Below, piece by piece: positions 33,494 to 44,262 of a DNA stretch of 64,000 bases (its first letter is position 1; each line of letters starts with the position of its first letter). Below the pieces are notes generated by a model. It saw only the letters and a list, made by a program, of their open reading frames with translations, searched no databases and was not told the origin of the DNA. Position numbers and translations under genes: made by a program. The DNA comes from Tepidimonas alkaliphilus (GTDB lineage: Bacteria; Pseudomonadota; Gammaproteobacteria; Burkholderiales; Burkholderiaceae_C): assembly GCF_007556595.1 (NCBI RefSeq), contig NZ_VJNB01000005.1, forward strand, positions 98,574-162,573, given 5' to 3'.

Positions 33494-34102
33494 TCAGCGA
33501 TACACGATTTCGACGCGCCGGTTGCGGCTCCAGACCTCTTCGCCGCTGCCCTGCACGGCGGGTTTTTCTTTGCCGTAGCTGACCGACTCCATCTGTTCGT
33601 CTTGCACGCCCAGCAGCGCCAGCGCGCGCCGCACCGCGTCGGCCCGCTTCTGCCCCAGCGCGAGGTTGTATTCGCGCCCGCCGCGCTCGTCGGTGTGGCC
33701 CTCCAGCACCACGCGGCGCTTGCGGTCGGCGTTGAGGTAGCGCGCATGCGCCTGCAGCGTCGCCATGAATTCCGGCTTGACCGTGTAGGAGTCAAAGTCG
33801 AAATAAATCACCCGCGCGACCTGGGCCGGCGGCTGCCCTTGATCGGCGGCGGACGCCTGCACCGGCGCGACGTTGCGCGGGTCGATGGCCGAGCCGGTCG
33901 CCGCGCCAGCGACGCCCCCATCCCCTGCCGGCGCCGGGGCCGGCGCCACCGGCACGGTGGTAGGTTGTCGATCCGCCACCGGGGCTTGGTCATCCAGGCG
34001 CACGCTGGAGCAGCCCGCCAGAATGGCGACGGCGGCTGCCAACCCTAACCAGCGCGAAGCAACCCGCGCAGCACAGCGATCAAGGGGTGAGATGGCGTTC
34101 AT
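33494..34102 (-). CDS. pal: Peptidoglycan-associated lipoprotein Pal
   Basis: A 202-residue outer-membrane lipoprotein. The lipobox LAGC places the lipidated cysteine at residue 31. A proline/alanine-rich linker follows, then the OmpA-like peptidoglycan-binding domain with VIYFDFDSYTVKPEF, LEGHTDERGGREYNLALGQKRA and RNRRVEIVY. It ties the outer membrane to peptidoglycan and binds TolB. The start at 34102 was chosen for a normal signal length; ATG 34114, four codons earlier, is equally possible since neither has a clear ribosome site. Confidence 0.93.
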   Translation of the reverse strand: MNAISPLDRCAARVASRWLGLAAAVAILAGCSSVRLDDQAPVADRQPTTVPVAPAPAPAGDGGVAGAATGSAIDPRNVAPVQASAADQGQPPAQVARVIYFDFDSYTVKPEFMATLQAHARYLNADRKRRVVLEGHTDERGGREYNLALGQKRADAVRRALALLGVQDEQMESVSYGKEKPAVQGSGEEVWSRNRRVEIVYR

Positions 34103-34145
34103 GATGGTAACCATAAGTGGGCGATCAAAAAGCGAACGTGGACAG

Positions 34146-35474
34146 TCAAACCGGCAGCAACGGCCCCCAGTCGGGTTCGCGCACGTTGCCCTGCGCGTTG
34201 AGGCGCGTTTTGACGCGACCATCCAACGTGGTGGTCATCAGCACTTCGCGCCCTTGTTGCCGGGTGGCATACACCAACAGCCGGCCATTGGGCGCAAAGC
34301 TTGGGCTTTCATCAGCCGTGGTGTCGGTGGGGGCGGTGACGCTGCCGGTGGCCAGATCCATGACACGCAGCTGGAAGCCGCCGCCCGCAGTGCGGGTCAC
34401 GTAGGCCAGATGGCGCCCGTCCGGGCTGACCGCAGGCGAGATGTTGTAGCCGCCCTCAAACGTCACCCGTGTCACCTCGCGTCCGTCAGGCGTCATGCGG
34501 TAGATCTGCGGCGCGCCGCCGCGGTCGCTGACGAAATAGACCGATTTGCCATCCGGGGCAAAGGCCGGCTCGGTGTCGATGCCGCCGGTCTGCGTGATGC
34601 GCTGCGGGGCGCCGCCGTCCAAATCCAACGCGTATATCTGGGAGCTGCCGGCCAGCGTCAGCGTGGCATACAGCCGCCGACCGTCGGGCGACCAGGCCGG
34701 CGCGCTGTTGGAGCCGCGAAAGCTGGCCAGCAAGCGCCGCCGCCCTGTGGCCAAGTCATGCACGTAAATGACGGGCTTGCGCGCTTCGAACGACACGTAG
34801 GCGAGCTGCTGACCATTGGGCGACCAGGCCGGCGAGATGATGGGCTCGCTGCTGGACAGCGCCGCCTGGGCGTTTTCGCCGTCGGCATCAGCCACCCACA
34901 ACCGGAACTGCCCGCCCAGCTCGCCAACGTAGGCGATACGGGTGGAAAAAACACCCTTGTCGCCGGTGAGCTTTTCATACACGTAGTCGGCGATGCGGTG
35001 CGCAGCCAGCCGCAGCTGGCTGGCTCCAGCGGGGTAGCTCAGCCCGCCGAGATCGGCGCCACGCACCGCGTCCCAAAGGCGGAAGCGCACATCGAAGCGG
35101 CCATCGGCCAGCGGTCGCACGCTGCCGGTGATGAGGGCATCCACGCCTTGCGCTTTCCACGGCGCCAGATCCGGGCGCGTGGTTTCATCCATGCCTTGAG
35201 CCGAGCTGGGCACCTGCCGCAGCACGCCGCTGCGCACCAAATCGGCGGCCACCACCGCGGCCACATCCTGGGGCAAGCCGGGCGGCACGCGAAACGGCGC
35301 GATGGCAAACGGGATTTGCTGCATGCCAACCCCGGTGACTTCGACGCGAAACTGCGCCCACGCGGCAGGCGCAAGGCCCATCATCGCGCCGACCAGGGTC
35401 TGGCGCAAAAAACGGCGGCGCGCAGCCCCCGCGCACTGCCAAAACCAAGGACTGTGTGCTTCCAATCGGTTCAT
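34146..35474 (-). CDS. tolB: Tol-Pal translocation protein TolB
   Basis: A 442-residue periplasmic protein. The signal region ends near APAAWA-QFRVEV and contains RRRFLRQ, which looks Tat-like but is more likely a basic Sec leader. An N-terminal domain (DVAAVVAADLVRSGVLRQVP) is followed by a six-bladed propeller recognised from repeats such as SPNGQQLAYVSFE, SPDGRRLYATLTL and APDGKSVYFVSDR. Works with Pal at the septum. First of the tolB-pal-cpoB run. The start at 35474 excludes upstream codons that overlap msbA. Confidence 0.93.
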   Translation of the reverse strand: MNRLEAHSPWFWQCAGAARRRFLRQTLVGAMMGLAPAAWAQFRVEVTGVGMQQIPFAIAPFRVPPGLPQDVAAVVAADLVRSGVLRQVPSSAQGMDETTRPDLAPWKAQGVDALITGSVRPLADGRFDVRFRLWDAVRGADLGGLSYPAGASQLRLAAHRIADYVYEKLTGDKGVFSTRIAYVGELGGQFRLWVADADGENAQAALSSSEPIISPAWSPNGQQLAYVSFEARKPVIYVHDLATGRRRLLASFRGSNSAPAWSPDGRRLYATLTLAGSSQIYALDLDGGAPQRITQTGGIDTEPAFAPDGKSVYFVSDRGGAPQIYRMTPDGREVTRVTFEGGYNISPAVSPDGRHLAYVTRTAGGGFQLRVMDLATGSVTAPTDTTADESPSFAPNGRLLVYATRQQGREVLMTTTLDGRVKTRLNAQGNVREPDWGPLLPV

Positions 35475-35655
35475 GCCTGGGTGTCGGGGCTTTTTACGCA
35501 ACCGAGCGGGGGCGTAATTATCGCCCCTGACCTGAGGGTCTAGCCCTTTGCGGAAGGGCGCCCCGCGGCCCGCCGATAATAACGGATCCGTTCGAGGAGA
35601 TTCGCGCCGCGTTGGCCAAGTTCCCGTTTGCCCATTAACGCTCCGTCGCTCCGCT

Positions 35656-37431
35656 TTGCTGTCCCCCCGCGCCGTCCCCGATACCGCCCACGAAAGCGCG
35701 GCTTTGCACCGCCGGCTGCGCCGCCTGTGGCCGTACTTCCGCCCGGCGCGCGCCGGGCTGCTGCTGGCGCTGGCAGGCGCGCTGCTGGCGGCGGCCACCG
35801 AGCCGGCCATCCCGGCGCTGCTGAAAGTGCTGCTGGACGAGGGTTTCATCGCGCGGCGCATCCCGCTTTGGACGGTGCCGGTGGCGCTGGTGGGGCTGTT
35901 CGCGCTACGGGGGCTGGCCACCTTCATCGCTCAGTATGGGCTGGCCTACACCGCCAACGGCGGCATGGTGGCCCTGCGCCGCGCAATGTTTGAACGCCTG
36001 GGTCAAGCCGAGCTGCGGTTGTTTGCCGAACAAAGCGCCAGTCAGCTGGCCAACACGGTGGTCTATGAGGCCAACAGCGGCGCCGCGCAACTGGTCGGCG
36101 CGCTGCTGACGCTGGTGCGCACGGCGTTGACGATCGCGGCGCTTCTGGCCTACCTGCTGTGGCTGAACTGGGCGCTGACGCTGGTGGTGCTGGCGATGTT
36201 TCCGCCGCTGGCCTGGGGCATGCGCACGCTGTCGCGCCGGCTTTACGGGGTGACGCGCCGGGCCCAGGGCGCCACCGATGATTTGGCCTACGTTGTCGAA
36301 GAAAACGTGCTGGCGCACCGGCTGATCCGCCTGCACGAGGCGCAGGCGCAGCAGCAGGCGCGCTTCGACCGCTTGAACGCCACGCTGCGCGCGCTGGCGC
36401 TCAAGAGCACAGTGGCGGCGGCGCTGATGACGCCGCTGACGCAGCTGCTGGCCGCGGCCGCCCTGTCGGCAGTGATCGTGATCGCGCTGTGGCAGGCGCA
36501 GGGCGGGGTGTCGGTCGGCAGCTTTGTCGGCTTCGTCACCGCGATGCTGATGCTGGTGGCGCCGCTGCGCCAGCTGGCCGACGTGGCCACGCCGATCACG
36601 CGCGGACTGGCGGCGCTGGAGCGGGGGCTGGCGCTGATCGACGCCACGCCGCTGCAGGCCGGCGGCGCGCACGCGGCGCCGCGCGCGCGCGGCGCGCTGG
36701 CGCTGCGCGACGTCTGGGTGCGCTACCGCTCAGGCGGCGGCCACGCCCTGCGCGGCGTGACGCTGGAGATCGCCGCCGGCGAGGTGGTGGCGCTGGTGGG
36801 GCCTTCGGGCGCGGGCAAGACGACGCTCGTCAACCTGCTGCCGCGCTTCGTGGAGGCCGAGCACGGCGAGGTGACGCTGGACGGGCGCGACGTGCGCGAG
36901 TGGGACCTGGTGGCGCTGCGGCGCCAGTTTGCGATGGTCAGCCAGGACGTGGTGCTGCTCAACGACACGGTGCGCGCCAACGTGGCGCTGGGCGATCCGC
37001 AGCCCGACGAGGCGCGCGTGCGCGCGGCGCTGCAGGCGGCCAACCTCGGCGACTGGTGGCCGGCGCTGCCGCAGGGGCTGGACACCGTGGTCGGGCACAA
37101 CGCGGCGCAGCTCTCCGGCGGGCAGCGCCAGCGGCTGGCGATCGCGCGCGCGATCTACAAGGACGCCCCGGTGCTGATCCTGGACGAGGCCACCTCGGCG
37201 CTGGACAACGCGTCGGAGCGGCTGGTGCAGGAGGCGCTGGCACGGCTGATGGCCGGGCGCACGACGCTCGTCATCGCGCACCGGCTCTCCACCGTCGAGC
37301 ACGCCGACCGCATCGTCGTGCTGGAGGACGGCCGCATCGTCGAGCAGGGCCGCCACGCCGAGCTGCTGGCCGCCGGCGGCCTCTACGCGCGGCTGCACGC
37401 GCGCGGGCTGGACGACGCCGCGGCGGGCTGA
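35656..37431 (+). CDS. msbA: Lipid A export ABC transporter MsbA
   Basis: A half-size ABC exporter: six membrane helices in the first about 320 residues, then the ATPase with Walker A GPSGAGKTT, Q-loop MVSQDVVLLN, signature LSGGQRQRLAIARAIY, Walker B VLILDEATSALD and the H-loop IAHRLS. It flips core-lipid A across the inner membrane. No ATG is in frame near the start. TTG 35656 gives 591 residues, the usual family length; TTG 35548 with GAGGG nine bases before it would add 36 residues. Start therefore uncertain. Divergent from tolB. Confidence 0.88.
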   Translation: MLSPRAVPDTAHESAALHRRLRRLWPYFRPARAGLLLALAGALLAAATEPAIPALLKVLLDEGFIARRIPLWTVPVALVGLFALRGLATFIAQYGLAYTANGGMVALRRAMFERLGQAELRLFAEQSASQLANTVVYEANSGAAQLVGALLTLVRTALTIAALLAYLLWLNWALTLVVLAMFPPLAWGMRTLSRRLYGVTRRAQGATDDLAYVVEENVLAHRLIRLHEAQAQQQARFDRLNATLRALALKSTVAAALMTPLTQLLAAAALSAVIVIALWQAQGGVSVGSFVGFVTAMLMLVAPLRQLADVATPITRGLAALERGLALIDATPLQAGGAHAAPRARGALALRDVWVRYRSGGGHALRGVTLEIAAGEVVALVGPSGAGKTTLVNLLPRFVEAEHGEVTLDGRDVREWDLVALRRQFAMVSQDVVLLNDTVRANVALGDPQPDEARVRAALQAANLGDWWPALPQGLDTVVGHNAAQLSGGQRQRLAIARAIYKDAPVLILDEATSALDNASERLVQEALARLMAGRTTLVIAHRLSTVEHADRIVVLEDGRIVEQGRHAELLAAGGLYARLHARGLDDAAAG

Positions 37432-37452
37432 CCGCCGCGCCGCACACGCCCC

Positions 37453-38940
37453 TCACAGCAGCACGATGTCGTATTGTTCCTGTGTCATCGCGCTTTCGCT
37501 CTGCAGCGAGATCGGCTTGCCGATGAAGTCGCTCAGGCCCGCCAGGTGCTGGCTTTCCTCGTCGAGGAAGCGCTCGATCACCGAGGGTGACGCAATGATG
37601 CGGAACTCGCGCGGGTTGAAGGCGCGCGCCTCGCGCAGGATCTCGCGCAGGATGTCGTAGCAGACGGTGCGCGCGGTGCGCACGCGTCCACGCCCGTCGC
37701 ACGCCGGGCAGGTCTCGGTCAGCATTTGCGCCAGCGATTCGCGCGTGCGCTTGCGCGTCATCTCCACCAGCCCCAGCGCCGAAAAGCCCCCCACCATCGT
37801 CTTGACGCGGTCGCGCGCCAGCTGCTTGCGCAGCTCGGTCAACACCGCCTCGCGGTGCTCCTCGCGCGCCATGTCGATAAAGTCGATGATGACGATGCCG
37901 CCGAGGTTGCGCAGCCGCAGCTGGCGCGCGATCGCCTGCGCCGCCTCCAGGTTGGTGCGAAACACCGTGTCGTCGAAGTTGCGCGCGCCCACAAACGCGC
38001 CGGTGTTGACGTCGATGGTGGTCAGCGCCTCGGTCTGGTCGATCACCAGGTAACCGCCGGACTTGAGGTCCACCCGCCGCCCGAGCGCCTTCTGGATCTC
38101 CTCATCGACCTGAAACGGCTCGAAGATCGGCCGCTCGCCGCGGTAGAGCTGCAGCCGCTCGGCCACCTGCGGCGTGAATTCGGCGGCAAACGCCTGCAGC
38201 GCGGCGAATTGCTCGCGCGCGTCCACCTGGATGCTGCGCGTGGCGGGCGTGGCCAGGTCGCGCAGCACGCGCTGCGCCAGCGTCAGTTCCTCATACAACA
38301 GCGCCGGCGGCGCGGCGGTGTTGGCGCGCTCGCGGATGCGCGCCCAGGTCTTGCGCAGGTAGGCGATGTCGTCGGCCAGTTCCTCGTCGCTGGCGTCTTC
38401 GCCGTTGGTGCGCAGGATGAAGCCGCCGCCGCCCTCGCCGACCAGCGCCTGCAGCCGCTGGCGCAGCGCCTCGCGCTGCGGGTTGGGGATTTTCTGCGAC
38501 ACGCCGACGTGCTCGTCATAGGGCAGGTACACCAGCAGCCGCCCGGCGATGCTGACCTGCGTGGTCAGCCGCGCGCCCTTGGAGCCGATGGGGTCCTTCA
38601 GCACCTGCACCAGCAGCGTCTGGCCTTCGAACACCTGGCGCTCGATCGGCGGCGGCGCAGGCCGCGGCTCGCCACCCTCGCCGCGACCGGCGCCAAAGCG
38701 CTGCTGGATCTGCGGCATCAGATCCGCCACATGCAGGAACGCGGTGCGCTGCAGCCCGATGTCGATGAAGGCCGACTGCATCCCCGGCAGCACGCGCTGC
38801 ACGCGCCCGGCGTAAATGTTGCCGACCAGCCCGCGCTCCAGCGCGCGCTCGATGTGCACCTCTTGCACCGCGCCCTGCTCGATGACGGCCACGCGCGTTT
38901 CCTGCGGCGACCAGTTGATCAGGATGTCGTTGGGCACCAT
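37453..38940 (-). CDS. rng: Ribonuclease G
   Basis: A 495-residue RNase E/G-family endoribonuclease. The S1 domain lies at about 35-130 (GNIYAGRVQRVLPGMQSAFIDIG, interrupted by an acidic/glycine-rich segment). Catalytic metal aspartates lie in TTIDVNTGAFVG and IIDFIDM, and the zinc-link CPACDGRGR at the dimer interface. It matures 16S rRNA 5' ends and degrades some mRNAs. The start MVPNDILINWSPQETRVAV is the canonical N-terminus. Convergent with msbA, 14 bases after maf. Confidence 0.94.
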   Translation of the reverse strand: MVPNDILINWSPQETRVAVIEQGAVQEVHIERALERGLVGNIYAGRVQRVLPGMQSAFIDIGLQRTAFLHVADLMPQIQQRFGAGRGEGGEPRPAPPPIERQVFEGQTLLVQVLKDPIGSKGARLTTQVSIAGRLLVYLPYDEHVGVSQKIPNPQREALRQRLQALVGEGGGGFILRTNGEDASDEELADDIAYLRKTWARIRERANTAAPPALLYEELTLAQRVLRDLATPATRSIQVDAREQFAALQAFAAEFTPQVAERLQLYRGERPIFEPFQVDEEIQKALGRRVDLKSGGYLVIDQTEALTTIDVNTGAFVGARNFDDTVFRTNLEAAQAIARQLRLRNLGGIVIIDFIDMAREEHREAVLTELRKQLARDRVKTMVGGFSALGLVEMTRKRTRESLAQMLTETCPACDGRGRVRTARTVCYDILREILREARAFNPREFRIIASPSVIERFLDEESQHLAGLSDFIGKPISLQSESAMTQEQYDIVLL

Positions 38941-38954
38941 CACAACGCGCAAGC

Positions 38955-39602
38955 TTAGCGCAGCAGCGCGAGCCCTGCGCGCGCCAGCAGGGCGCCGGTC
39001 TCGAACGCCGGCAGGCCGACGATGCCGCTGTGGCTGCCCACGATGCGGCGCACCCACAGCGCCGCGCGGCCCTGGATCGCGTAAGAGCCGGCCTTGCCGA
39101 ACGGCTCGCCGCTGGCCACGTAGGCGTCGATCTCAGCCGGCGCGAGCGCCCGCAACGCCACCCGCGAACGGCTAAGGCGCAACCAGCGCCGGCCACCCGC
39201 GGCCACCGCCACCGCGGTCAGCACCTCGTGCGTGCGGCCCGAGAGGCGCGCCAGCATCGCGCGCGCGGCGTCCGCGTCGGCCGGCTTGCCAAGGATCGCG
39301 CCGTCCAGCGCCACCGTGGTGTCGGCGGCCAGCACCACGCCGCCGGGCCAGCCGCGCCGTCGCAAGCGCGCCAGCGCCGCGGCCAGCTTGGCGCGCGTGA
39401 CGCGGCGCACGTAGGCCGCCGGCGCCTCGCCCGGCTGCGGCGCCTCCAGCGCCTCGGCGTCCTCGTGTGGATCCGGCAACAGCAGCACCGGCTGCACGCC
39501 CCACTCGCGCAGCAGCGCCTGGCGGCGCGGGCTCTGCGAGGCCAGGTACACCCACGGGCGGCCATCGGCGGGCAAATCGGGCGGGGCGGCGGCGTCGTTC
39601 AT
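38955..39602 (-). CDS. maf: Maf-family nucleoside-triphosphate pyrophosphatase
   Basis: A 215-residue Maf protein, hydrolysing non-canonical or pyrimidine nucleotides to monophosphates. Key segments: [16 protein letters not shown] (substrate-binding SxSPRR), [12 protein letters not shown] (catalytic Asp) and [32 protein letters not shown] proline-rich N-terminal extension of about 20 residues is unusual. Its ATG overlaps the rlmH stop. Confidence 0.92.
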   Translation of the reverse strand: MNDAAAPPDLPADGRPWVYLASQSPRRQALLREWGVQPVLLLPDPHEDAEALEAPQPGEAPAAYVRRVTRAKLAAALARLRRRGWPGGVVLAADTTVALDGAILGKPADADAARAMLARLSGRTHEVLTAVAVAAGGRRWLRLSRSRVALRALAPAEIDAYVASGEPFGKAGSYAIQGRAALWVRRIVGSHSGIVGLPAFETGALLARAGLALLR

Positions 39603-40069
39603 GCGCGGTGATAGGGGTGGCCGGCGTGGATCGACCACACGCGGTAGAGTTGTTCCAACAGCAGCACGCGCGCCAGCGCATGCGGCAGGGTCAGATCCGA
39701 CAAGCGCAGCCGCTCGTGCGCCTGCGCGCGCAGCGCTGGATCGAGCCCGTCGGCCCCGCCGATCAACAACGCCACATCGCTGCCGAGCCGCTGCCAGCGC
39801 GCCCAGCGCTGCGCCAGCTCCGCGGTGGTGCAGCGCTCGCCGCGCTCGTCCAGCGCCACCACATGCGCGCCCTTGGGGCAGGCGGCGCGCAGGCGCTCAG
39901 CCTCGGCGGCCATCGCCGCCTCGGCGCTGCGGCCATCGGCGCGCGTCTCGGCCTTGACGGTGCGCACCACCACCCTCGCCTCAGGCGGAAAGCGCTTCAG
40001 GTAGTCGGCGCAGGCGGCCTCGGCCCAGTCCGGCAGGCGCTGACCGACCGCCAGCACATGGCACTTCAT
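39599..40069 (-). CDS. rlmH: 23S rRNA pseudouridine-1915 N3-methyltransferase RlmH
   Basis: A 156-residue SPOUT methyltransferase. Contains [15 protein letters not shown] (SAM-binding knot), [21 protein letters not shown] and the invariant C-terminus IHAGHPYHR. Acts on assembled 70S ribosomes. Overlaps both neighbours by four bases (rsfS upstream, maf downstream). Confidence 0.95.
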   Translation of the reverse strand: MKCHVLAVGQRLPDWAEAACADYLKRFPPEARVVVRTVKAETRADGRSAEAAMAAEAERLRAACPKGAHVVALDERGERCTTAELAQRWARWQRLGSDVALLIGGADGLDPALRAQAHERLRLSDLTLPHALARVLLLEQLYRVWSIHAGHPYHRA

Positions 40070-40518
40070 GCGTCCATCGTCGCGGGGCGACGCTGGCGAG
40101 ACCGCCGCGCGGCATGGGTCGCCGCTGGCGTGGCTGAACCCGCCTTGGCCGGCGATGCGCGGCGCAACCGCACGGGCTTGCCGCCCCAGATTTCCTCCAG
40201 GCGGTAATACTGCCGGATCGCCGGTTGCATCACGTGCACCACCGCTTCGCCGCAATCGACGATGATCCACTCGCCGTTGTCCTCGCCCTCCAGCCGCGGC
40301 TTGGGAAAACCCGCCTCCACCACCTTATCACGCACGCTGGCTGCCAGCGCCCGCGTCTGGCGGTTGGAGGTGCCGCTGGCGATGATGACGCGTTCAAACA
40401 GCGGGGTCAGTTCCTGCGTGTTGAAGACCTGGATATCCTGGGCTTTGATGTCTTCCAGGCCATCCACGATGGCGCGTTGCAGTTTTTGGATCCGGCGTTG
40501 GGCGGCAGCGTCTCGCAT
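40066..40518 (-). CDS. rsfS: Ribosomal silencing factor RsfS
   Basis: A 150-residue RsfS/Iojap protein that binds uL14 and blocks subunit joining in starved cells. Family stretch: LEDIKAQDIQVFN, ERVIIASGTSNRQTRALAASV and GEWIIVDCGEAVVHVMQPAIRQYYRLEEIW. The last about 35 residues are a basic, alanine/arginine-rich tail beyond the usual domain. Start at ATG 40518. Between nadD and rlmH, as in many beta- and gammaproteobacteria. Confidence 0.94.
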   Translation of the reverse strand: MRDAAAQRRIQKLQRAIVDGLEDIKAQDIQVFNTQELTPLFERVIIASGTSNRQTRALAASVRDKVVEAGFPKPRLEGEDNGEWIIVDCGEAVVHVMQPAIRQYYRLEEIWGGKPVRLRRASPAKAGSATPAATHAARRSRQRRPATMDA

Positions 40519-40540
40519 GAACAATCACGATGCAACAGTT

Positions 40541-41146
40541 TCAGACACCGGGCCTGTAGAGCCCATGCCGCACAATATACCGCGCCACCGCCGCCGGCAC
40601 CAGCGTGGCCAGCGCTGCAACGTCGGCCCCGGCAGCTGCGGCGGCGCGCACCGCGGTGGAGCTCATGTCGCGCGCCGGCCACGGCAGCGTGCGCGGCGGC
40701 GCGCCCAGTGGCGAGTCGGCCAGCGTCGCGCCAGGGCGGGCCGCCACCACCGGCGTGGCCAGCGCCAGCACGTCGCGCCAGCGGTGCCAGGTCGGCAGCG
40801 CGCGCCACTGGTCGGCGCCGATCAACAGCAGCAGCTGGGCCTGCGGATGGCGCGCGCGCAGCTCGGCCAGCGTGTCGGCGGTGTACGAGGGGCCCGGGCG
40901 CGCCAGCTCGCACGGGTCGATGACGACGCCGGGCAGCCGCGCGAACGCCAGCCGGCACATCGCGAGCCGGTGCGCCGCGGGGCTCAGCGCGCGGGCCTTG
41001 TGCCAGGCGTGGCCGGTCGGGATGACGTGCAGCGCATCCAGCCCCAGGTGGCGCAGCGCCAGCCGCGCCAGCGCGCGGTGCACGCGGTGAGGGGGATCGA
41101 ACGCGCCGCCGAAGACGCCGACGCGCCGCGGCGCCGCCGCGTTCAC
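40541..41146 (-). CDS. nadD: Nicotinate-nucleotide adenylyltransferase
   Basis: A 201-residue NadD that makes deamido-NAD from nicotinate mononucleotide and ATP. Nucleotidyltransferase motif [14 protein letters not shown] at the N-terminus and DMSSTAVR near the end. It starts with a GTG overlapping the hemF stop (GTGA). Followed by rsfS after 22 bases. Confidence 0.92.
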   Translation of the reverse strand: MNAAAPRRVGVFGGAFDPPHRVHRALARLALRHLGLDALHVIPTGHAWHKARALSPAAHRLAMCRLAFARLPGVVIDPCELARPGPSYTADTLAELRARHPQAQLLLLIGADQWRALPTWHRWRDVLALATPVVAARPGATLADSPLGAPPRTLPWPARDMSSTAVRAAAAAGADVAALATLVPAAVARYIVRHGLYRPGV

Positions 41147-42060
41147 AGCCAGTCCCGGCGCACCAGGAACTCGGTCAGCAGCCGGTGCTCCGGCGTGCCC
41201 GGCGCGGGCCGCTCGTCGTAAGCCCAGCGCACCAGCGGCGGCATCGACAGCAGGATCGACTCGGTACGCCCGCCGGACTGCAGGCCGAAGTGGGTGCCGC
41301 GATCCCACACCAGGTTGAACTCGACGTAACGCCCCCGCCGGTAAAGCTGGTGCTGGCGCTCGCGCTCGCCATAGGGGGTGTCTTTGCGCCGCTGCACGAT
41401 CGGCAGGTAGGCGTGCAAGAAGGCATCGCCGACCGCGCGCGTCAGCGCAAAGCCCCCGTCGAAGCCAAGCTCGGTGAGGTCGTCGTAGAAGATGCCGCCG
41501 ATGCCGCGCTGCTCGCCGCGGTGGCGCAGGCAGAAGTAGTCGTCGCACCACGCCTTGAAGCGCGGGTACTTGTCGGCGCCAAATGGCGCCAGCGCCTGCG
41601 CGCAGGTGCGGTGGAAGTGCACCGCATCCTCCTCGAAGCCGTAGTAGGGCGTGAGGTCCATGCCGCCGCCGAACCAGCTGACCGGCTCGCCGCCCGCGGG
41701 GCGCGCGGTGATCATCCGCACGTTCATGTGCACGGTCGGCACGTAAGGGTTGCGCGGATGGAACACCAGCGACACCCCCAGCGCCTCAAACGGCGCGCCC
41801 GCGAGTTCCGGCCGGTGCTGGGTGGCCGAGGGCGGCAACTTCGGGCCGCTGACGTGCGAGAAGCCGCAGCCGGCGCGCTCGAACACCGCGCCATCCTCCA
41901 GGATCTGCGTCACGCCGCTGCCCTGCAGCGGGCTGCCGGGCTCCTTCTCCCAGGCGTCGGAAAGAAACGACTTGCCGTCGATCTCGGCGATCGCGCTGGT
42001 GATGCGCGCCTGCAGCCCGAGCAGGTACTCGCGCATCAGGCTGACCGGGTCGGTGACCAT
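41143..42060 (-). CDS. hemF: Oxygen-dependent coproporphyrinogen-III oxidase
   Basis: A 305-residue aerobic heme-pathway enzyme converting coproporphyrinogen III to protoporphyrinogen IX. Diagnostic stretches: [59 protein letters not shown] and [20 protein letters not shown]. Length matches the family. It lies 21 bases after purD and overlaps nadD. Confidence 0.96.
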   Translation of the reverse strand: MVTDPVSLMREYLLGLQARITSAIAEIDGKSFLSDAWEKEPGSPLQGSGVTQILEDGAVFERAGCGFSHVSGPKLPPSATQHRPELAGAPFEALGVSLVFHPRNPYVPTVHMNVRMITARPAGGEPVSWFGGGMDLTPYYGFEEDAVHFHRTCAQALAPFGADKYPRFKAWCDDYFCLRHRGEQRGIGGIFYDDLTELGFDGGFALTRAVGDAFLHAYLPIVQRRKDTPYGERERQHQLYRRGRYVEFNLVWDRGTHFGLQSGGRTESILLSMPPLVRWAYDERPAPGTPEHRLLTEFLVRRDWL

Positions 42061-42081
42061 GGGGATGGACCTCCTGCGCCT

Positions 42082-43389
42082 TCAGAGGGCCGGGCGCGCC
42101 AGCGCCCGGCGGCCGATGTCGCGGCGAAACTGCATGCCGGCAAAGCGCACGCCCTCCACCAGCGCGTAGGCGCGCGCGCGCGCCGCGGCCACGTCGGCCC
42201 CCAGCGCCGTGCAGCAGAGCACGCGCCCGCCGCTGGTGAGGAGCCGCCCGTCGGCGGCCAGGGCCGTGCCGGCGTGGAACACCACGGCGTCGTCGGCATC
42301 CGGCGGCAGCGCCTCGATCGCATCGCCCTTGCGCGGCTGCAGCGGGTAGCCCTCGGCGGCCACCACCACGCCCAGCGCCACGCGCGCGTCCCACTCCAGC
42401 GTCACGGTGTCGAGCCGGCCTTCGGTGGCGGCCAGCAGCACCTCCACCAGGTCGCTGCGCAGCCGCATCAGGATCGGCTGCGTCTCCGGGTCGCCCAGCC
42501 GGCAGTTGAACTCCAGCGTGCGCGGCGTGCCGTCCGGCGCGATCATCAGCCCGGCGTAGAGAAAGCCGGTGTACGGCGTGCCCTCGGCGGCCATGGCGCG
42601 CACGGTCGGCTCGATGATCTCGCGCATCACCCGCTCGTGCACCGCCGGCGTGACCACCGGCGCCGGCGAGTACGCCCCCATGCCGCCGGTGTTGGGGCCG
42701 GCGTCGCCGTCGAGCAGCCGCTTGTGGTCTTGGCTCGTGGCCAGCGGCAGCGCGCGCTGGCCATCCACCAGCACGATGAAGCTTGCCTCCTCGCCCTCCA
42801 GGTAGGATTCGATGACGACGCGCGCGCCGTCGGCGTTGTGCTGCACGCCGAGGCGGTTGTTGACCAGCATGGCGTCGATGGCCTCGTGCGCCTCGGCAAC
42901 GGTCATCGCCACCACCACGCCCTTGCCGGCGGCCAGGCCGTCGGCCTTGACGACGATCGGCGCGCCCACGCGATCGACATGGGCGTGCGCCGCCGCCGCG
43001 TCGGCGAACGTCTCGTGCGCGGCGGTGGGGATGCCGTGGCGCTGCATGAACGCCTTGGCGAACGCCTTGGAGCTCTCCAGCCGGGCGGCGGCCTGCGTCG
43101 GGCCAAACACGCGCAGCCCGGCGGCGCGGAAGGCGTCGACGAGGCCGGCGGCCAGCGGCGCCTCCGGCCCAACGACAGTGAGGTCGATGCCTTCCCGCTT
43201 CGCCCAGTCGCACAGCTCGGCCACGCCGGTGATCGGCACGTTGGTCAGGCGCGCATCAAGCGCCGTGCCGCCGTTGCCGGGCGCGACGAACACCCGCGCC
43301 GCGCGCGGCGACTGCGCCAGCTTCCACGCCAGCGCGTGCTCGCGCCCGCCGGCGCCGACCACCAGGATGCGCAGGCCGGCGGGGCTCAT
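42082..43389 (-). CDS. purD: Phosphoribosylamine--glycine ligase
   Basis: A 435-residue ATP-grasp enzyme of purine synthesis forming GAR. Seen: [59 protein letters not shown] and [23 protein letters not shown], plus the metal-binding [16 protein letters not shown]. Its ATG overlaps the yebC stop. Confidence 0.96.
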   Translation of the reverse strand: MSPAGLRILVVGAGGREHALAWKLAQSPRAARVFVAPGNGGTALDARLTNVPITGVAELCDWAKREGIDLTVVGPEAPLAAGLVDAFRAAGLRVFGPTQAAARLESSKAFAKAFMQRHGIPTAAHETFADAAAAHAHVDRVGAPIVVKADGLAAGKGVVVAMTVAEAHEAIDAMLVNNRLGVQHNADGARVVIESYLEGEEASFIVLVDGQRALPLATSQDHKRLLDGDAGPNTGGMGAYSPAPVVTPAVHERVMREIIEPTVRAMAAEGTPYTGFLYAGLMIAPDGTPRTLEFNCRLGDPETQPILMRLRSDLVEVLLAATEGRLDTVTLEWDARVALGVVVAAEGYPLQPRKGDAIEALPPDADDAVVFHAGTALAADGRLLTSGGRVLCCTALGADVAAARARAYALVEGVRFAGMQFRRDIGRRALARPAL

Positions 43390-44111
43390 GCGTCGAGCTC
43401 CGCGTTGTGGAACACGTCCTGCACGTCGTCCAGATCCTCCAGCGCGTCCAGCAGCTTCTGCATGCGCTGCGCGTCCTCGCCGCTGAGCTGCACGGTGTTG
43501 GTCGGCCGCCAGGTGACCTCGGCCATCGCGGGCTTCAGGCCCGCGGCCTGCAGCGCGTCGCGCACCGCCTCGAACTGCGCCGGCGCGGTGAGCACCTCAA
43601 TCGAGCCGTCCTCCTGCGTCAGCACGTCGTCGGCGCCGGCCTCCAGGGCGACTTCCATCACCTTGTCCTCGCTGGCGCCGGGCTCGAAGACGATCTGCCC
43701 GCAGTGCTGGAATTGGAACGCCACCGACCCCTCCGTGCCGAGGTTGCCGCCATGCTTGCTGAAGACGTGGCGCACCTCGGCCACGGTGCGCACGCGGTTG
43801 TCGGTCATGCAGTCCACGATGACGGCCGCGCCGCCGATGCCGTAGCCCTCGTAGCGCACCTCCTCATAGTTGACGCCCTCGAGGTTGCCGGTGGCCTTGT
43901 CGATGTTGCGCTTGATGGTGTCGGCGGGCATGTTGGCGGCCTTGGCCTTTTCGATCGCCAGCCGCAGGCGCGGGTTGGCCGCCGGGTCTGCGCCGCCCTG
44001 ACGCGCCGCCACCATGATCTCGCGCACCACGCGCGTCCAGATGCGCTGGCGCTTCTCGTCCTGGCGCGCCTTGCGGTGCTGGATGTTGGCCCACTTGGAA
44101 TGTCCTGCCAT
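43386..44111 (-). CDS. yebC: YebC/PmpR-family DNA-binding regulatory protein
   Basis: A 241-residue YebC. The canonical start [21 protein letters not shown] is present, as are [31 protein letters not shown] and [14 protein letters not shown] sequence ([21 protein letters not shown]). Members are reported as transcription regulators and, for some, translation factors acting on difficult motifs. First gene of the yebC-purD-hemF-nadD run. Confidence 0.94.
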   Translation of the reverse strand: MAGHSKWANIQHRKARQDEKRQRIWTRVVREIMVAARQGGADPAANPRLRLAIEKAKAANMPADTIKRNIDKATGNLEGVNYEEVRYEGYGIGGAAVIVDCMTDNRVRTVAEVRHVFSKHGGNLGTEGSVAFQFQHCGQIVFEPGASEDKVMEVALEAGADDVLTQEDGSIEVLTAPAQFEAVRDALQAAGLKPAMAEVTWRPTNTVQLSGEDAQRMQKLLDALEDLDDVQDVFHNAELDA

Positions 44112-44262
44112 GCGAACCTCGTGATTGGCTTGGGTGTTGGCCCTCTAAGGGGCGCGAAGAAAGCGGGACAATCCGGTATTCTACGCGGCAGCCGTGGGCG
44201 CTGGCTGCGCCCTTGGGCCGTCGCTTTCGCTGCTTTTGCTCTCAACGCCACCCACCCCACTT

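Noticed and set aside
35580..35637. Short plus-strand frame ending ...DPFEEIRAALAKFPFAH before msbA, with GAGGAG nearby
   Set aside because: No start codon; too short and overlapped by the possible extended msbA frame. Could be a relic but cannot be supported.
41185..43845. An 886-codon plus-strand frame across hemF and purD
   Set aside because: Antisense to well-recognised enzymes; no domain recognised.
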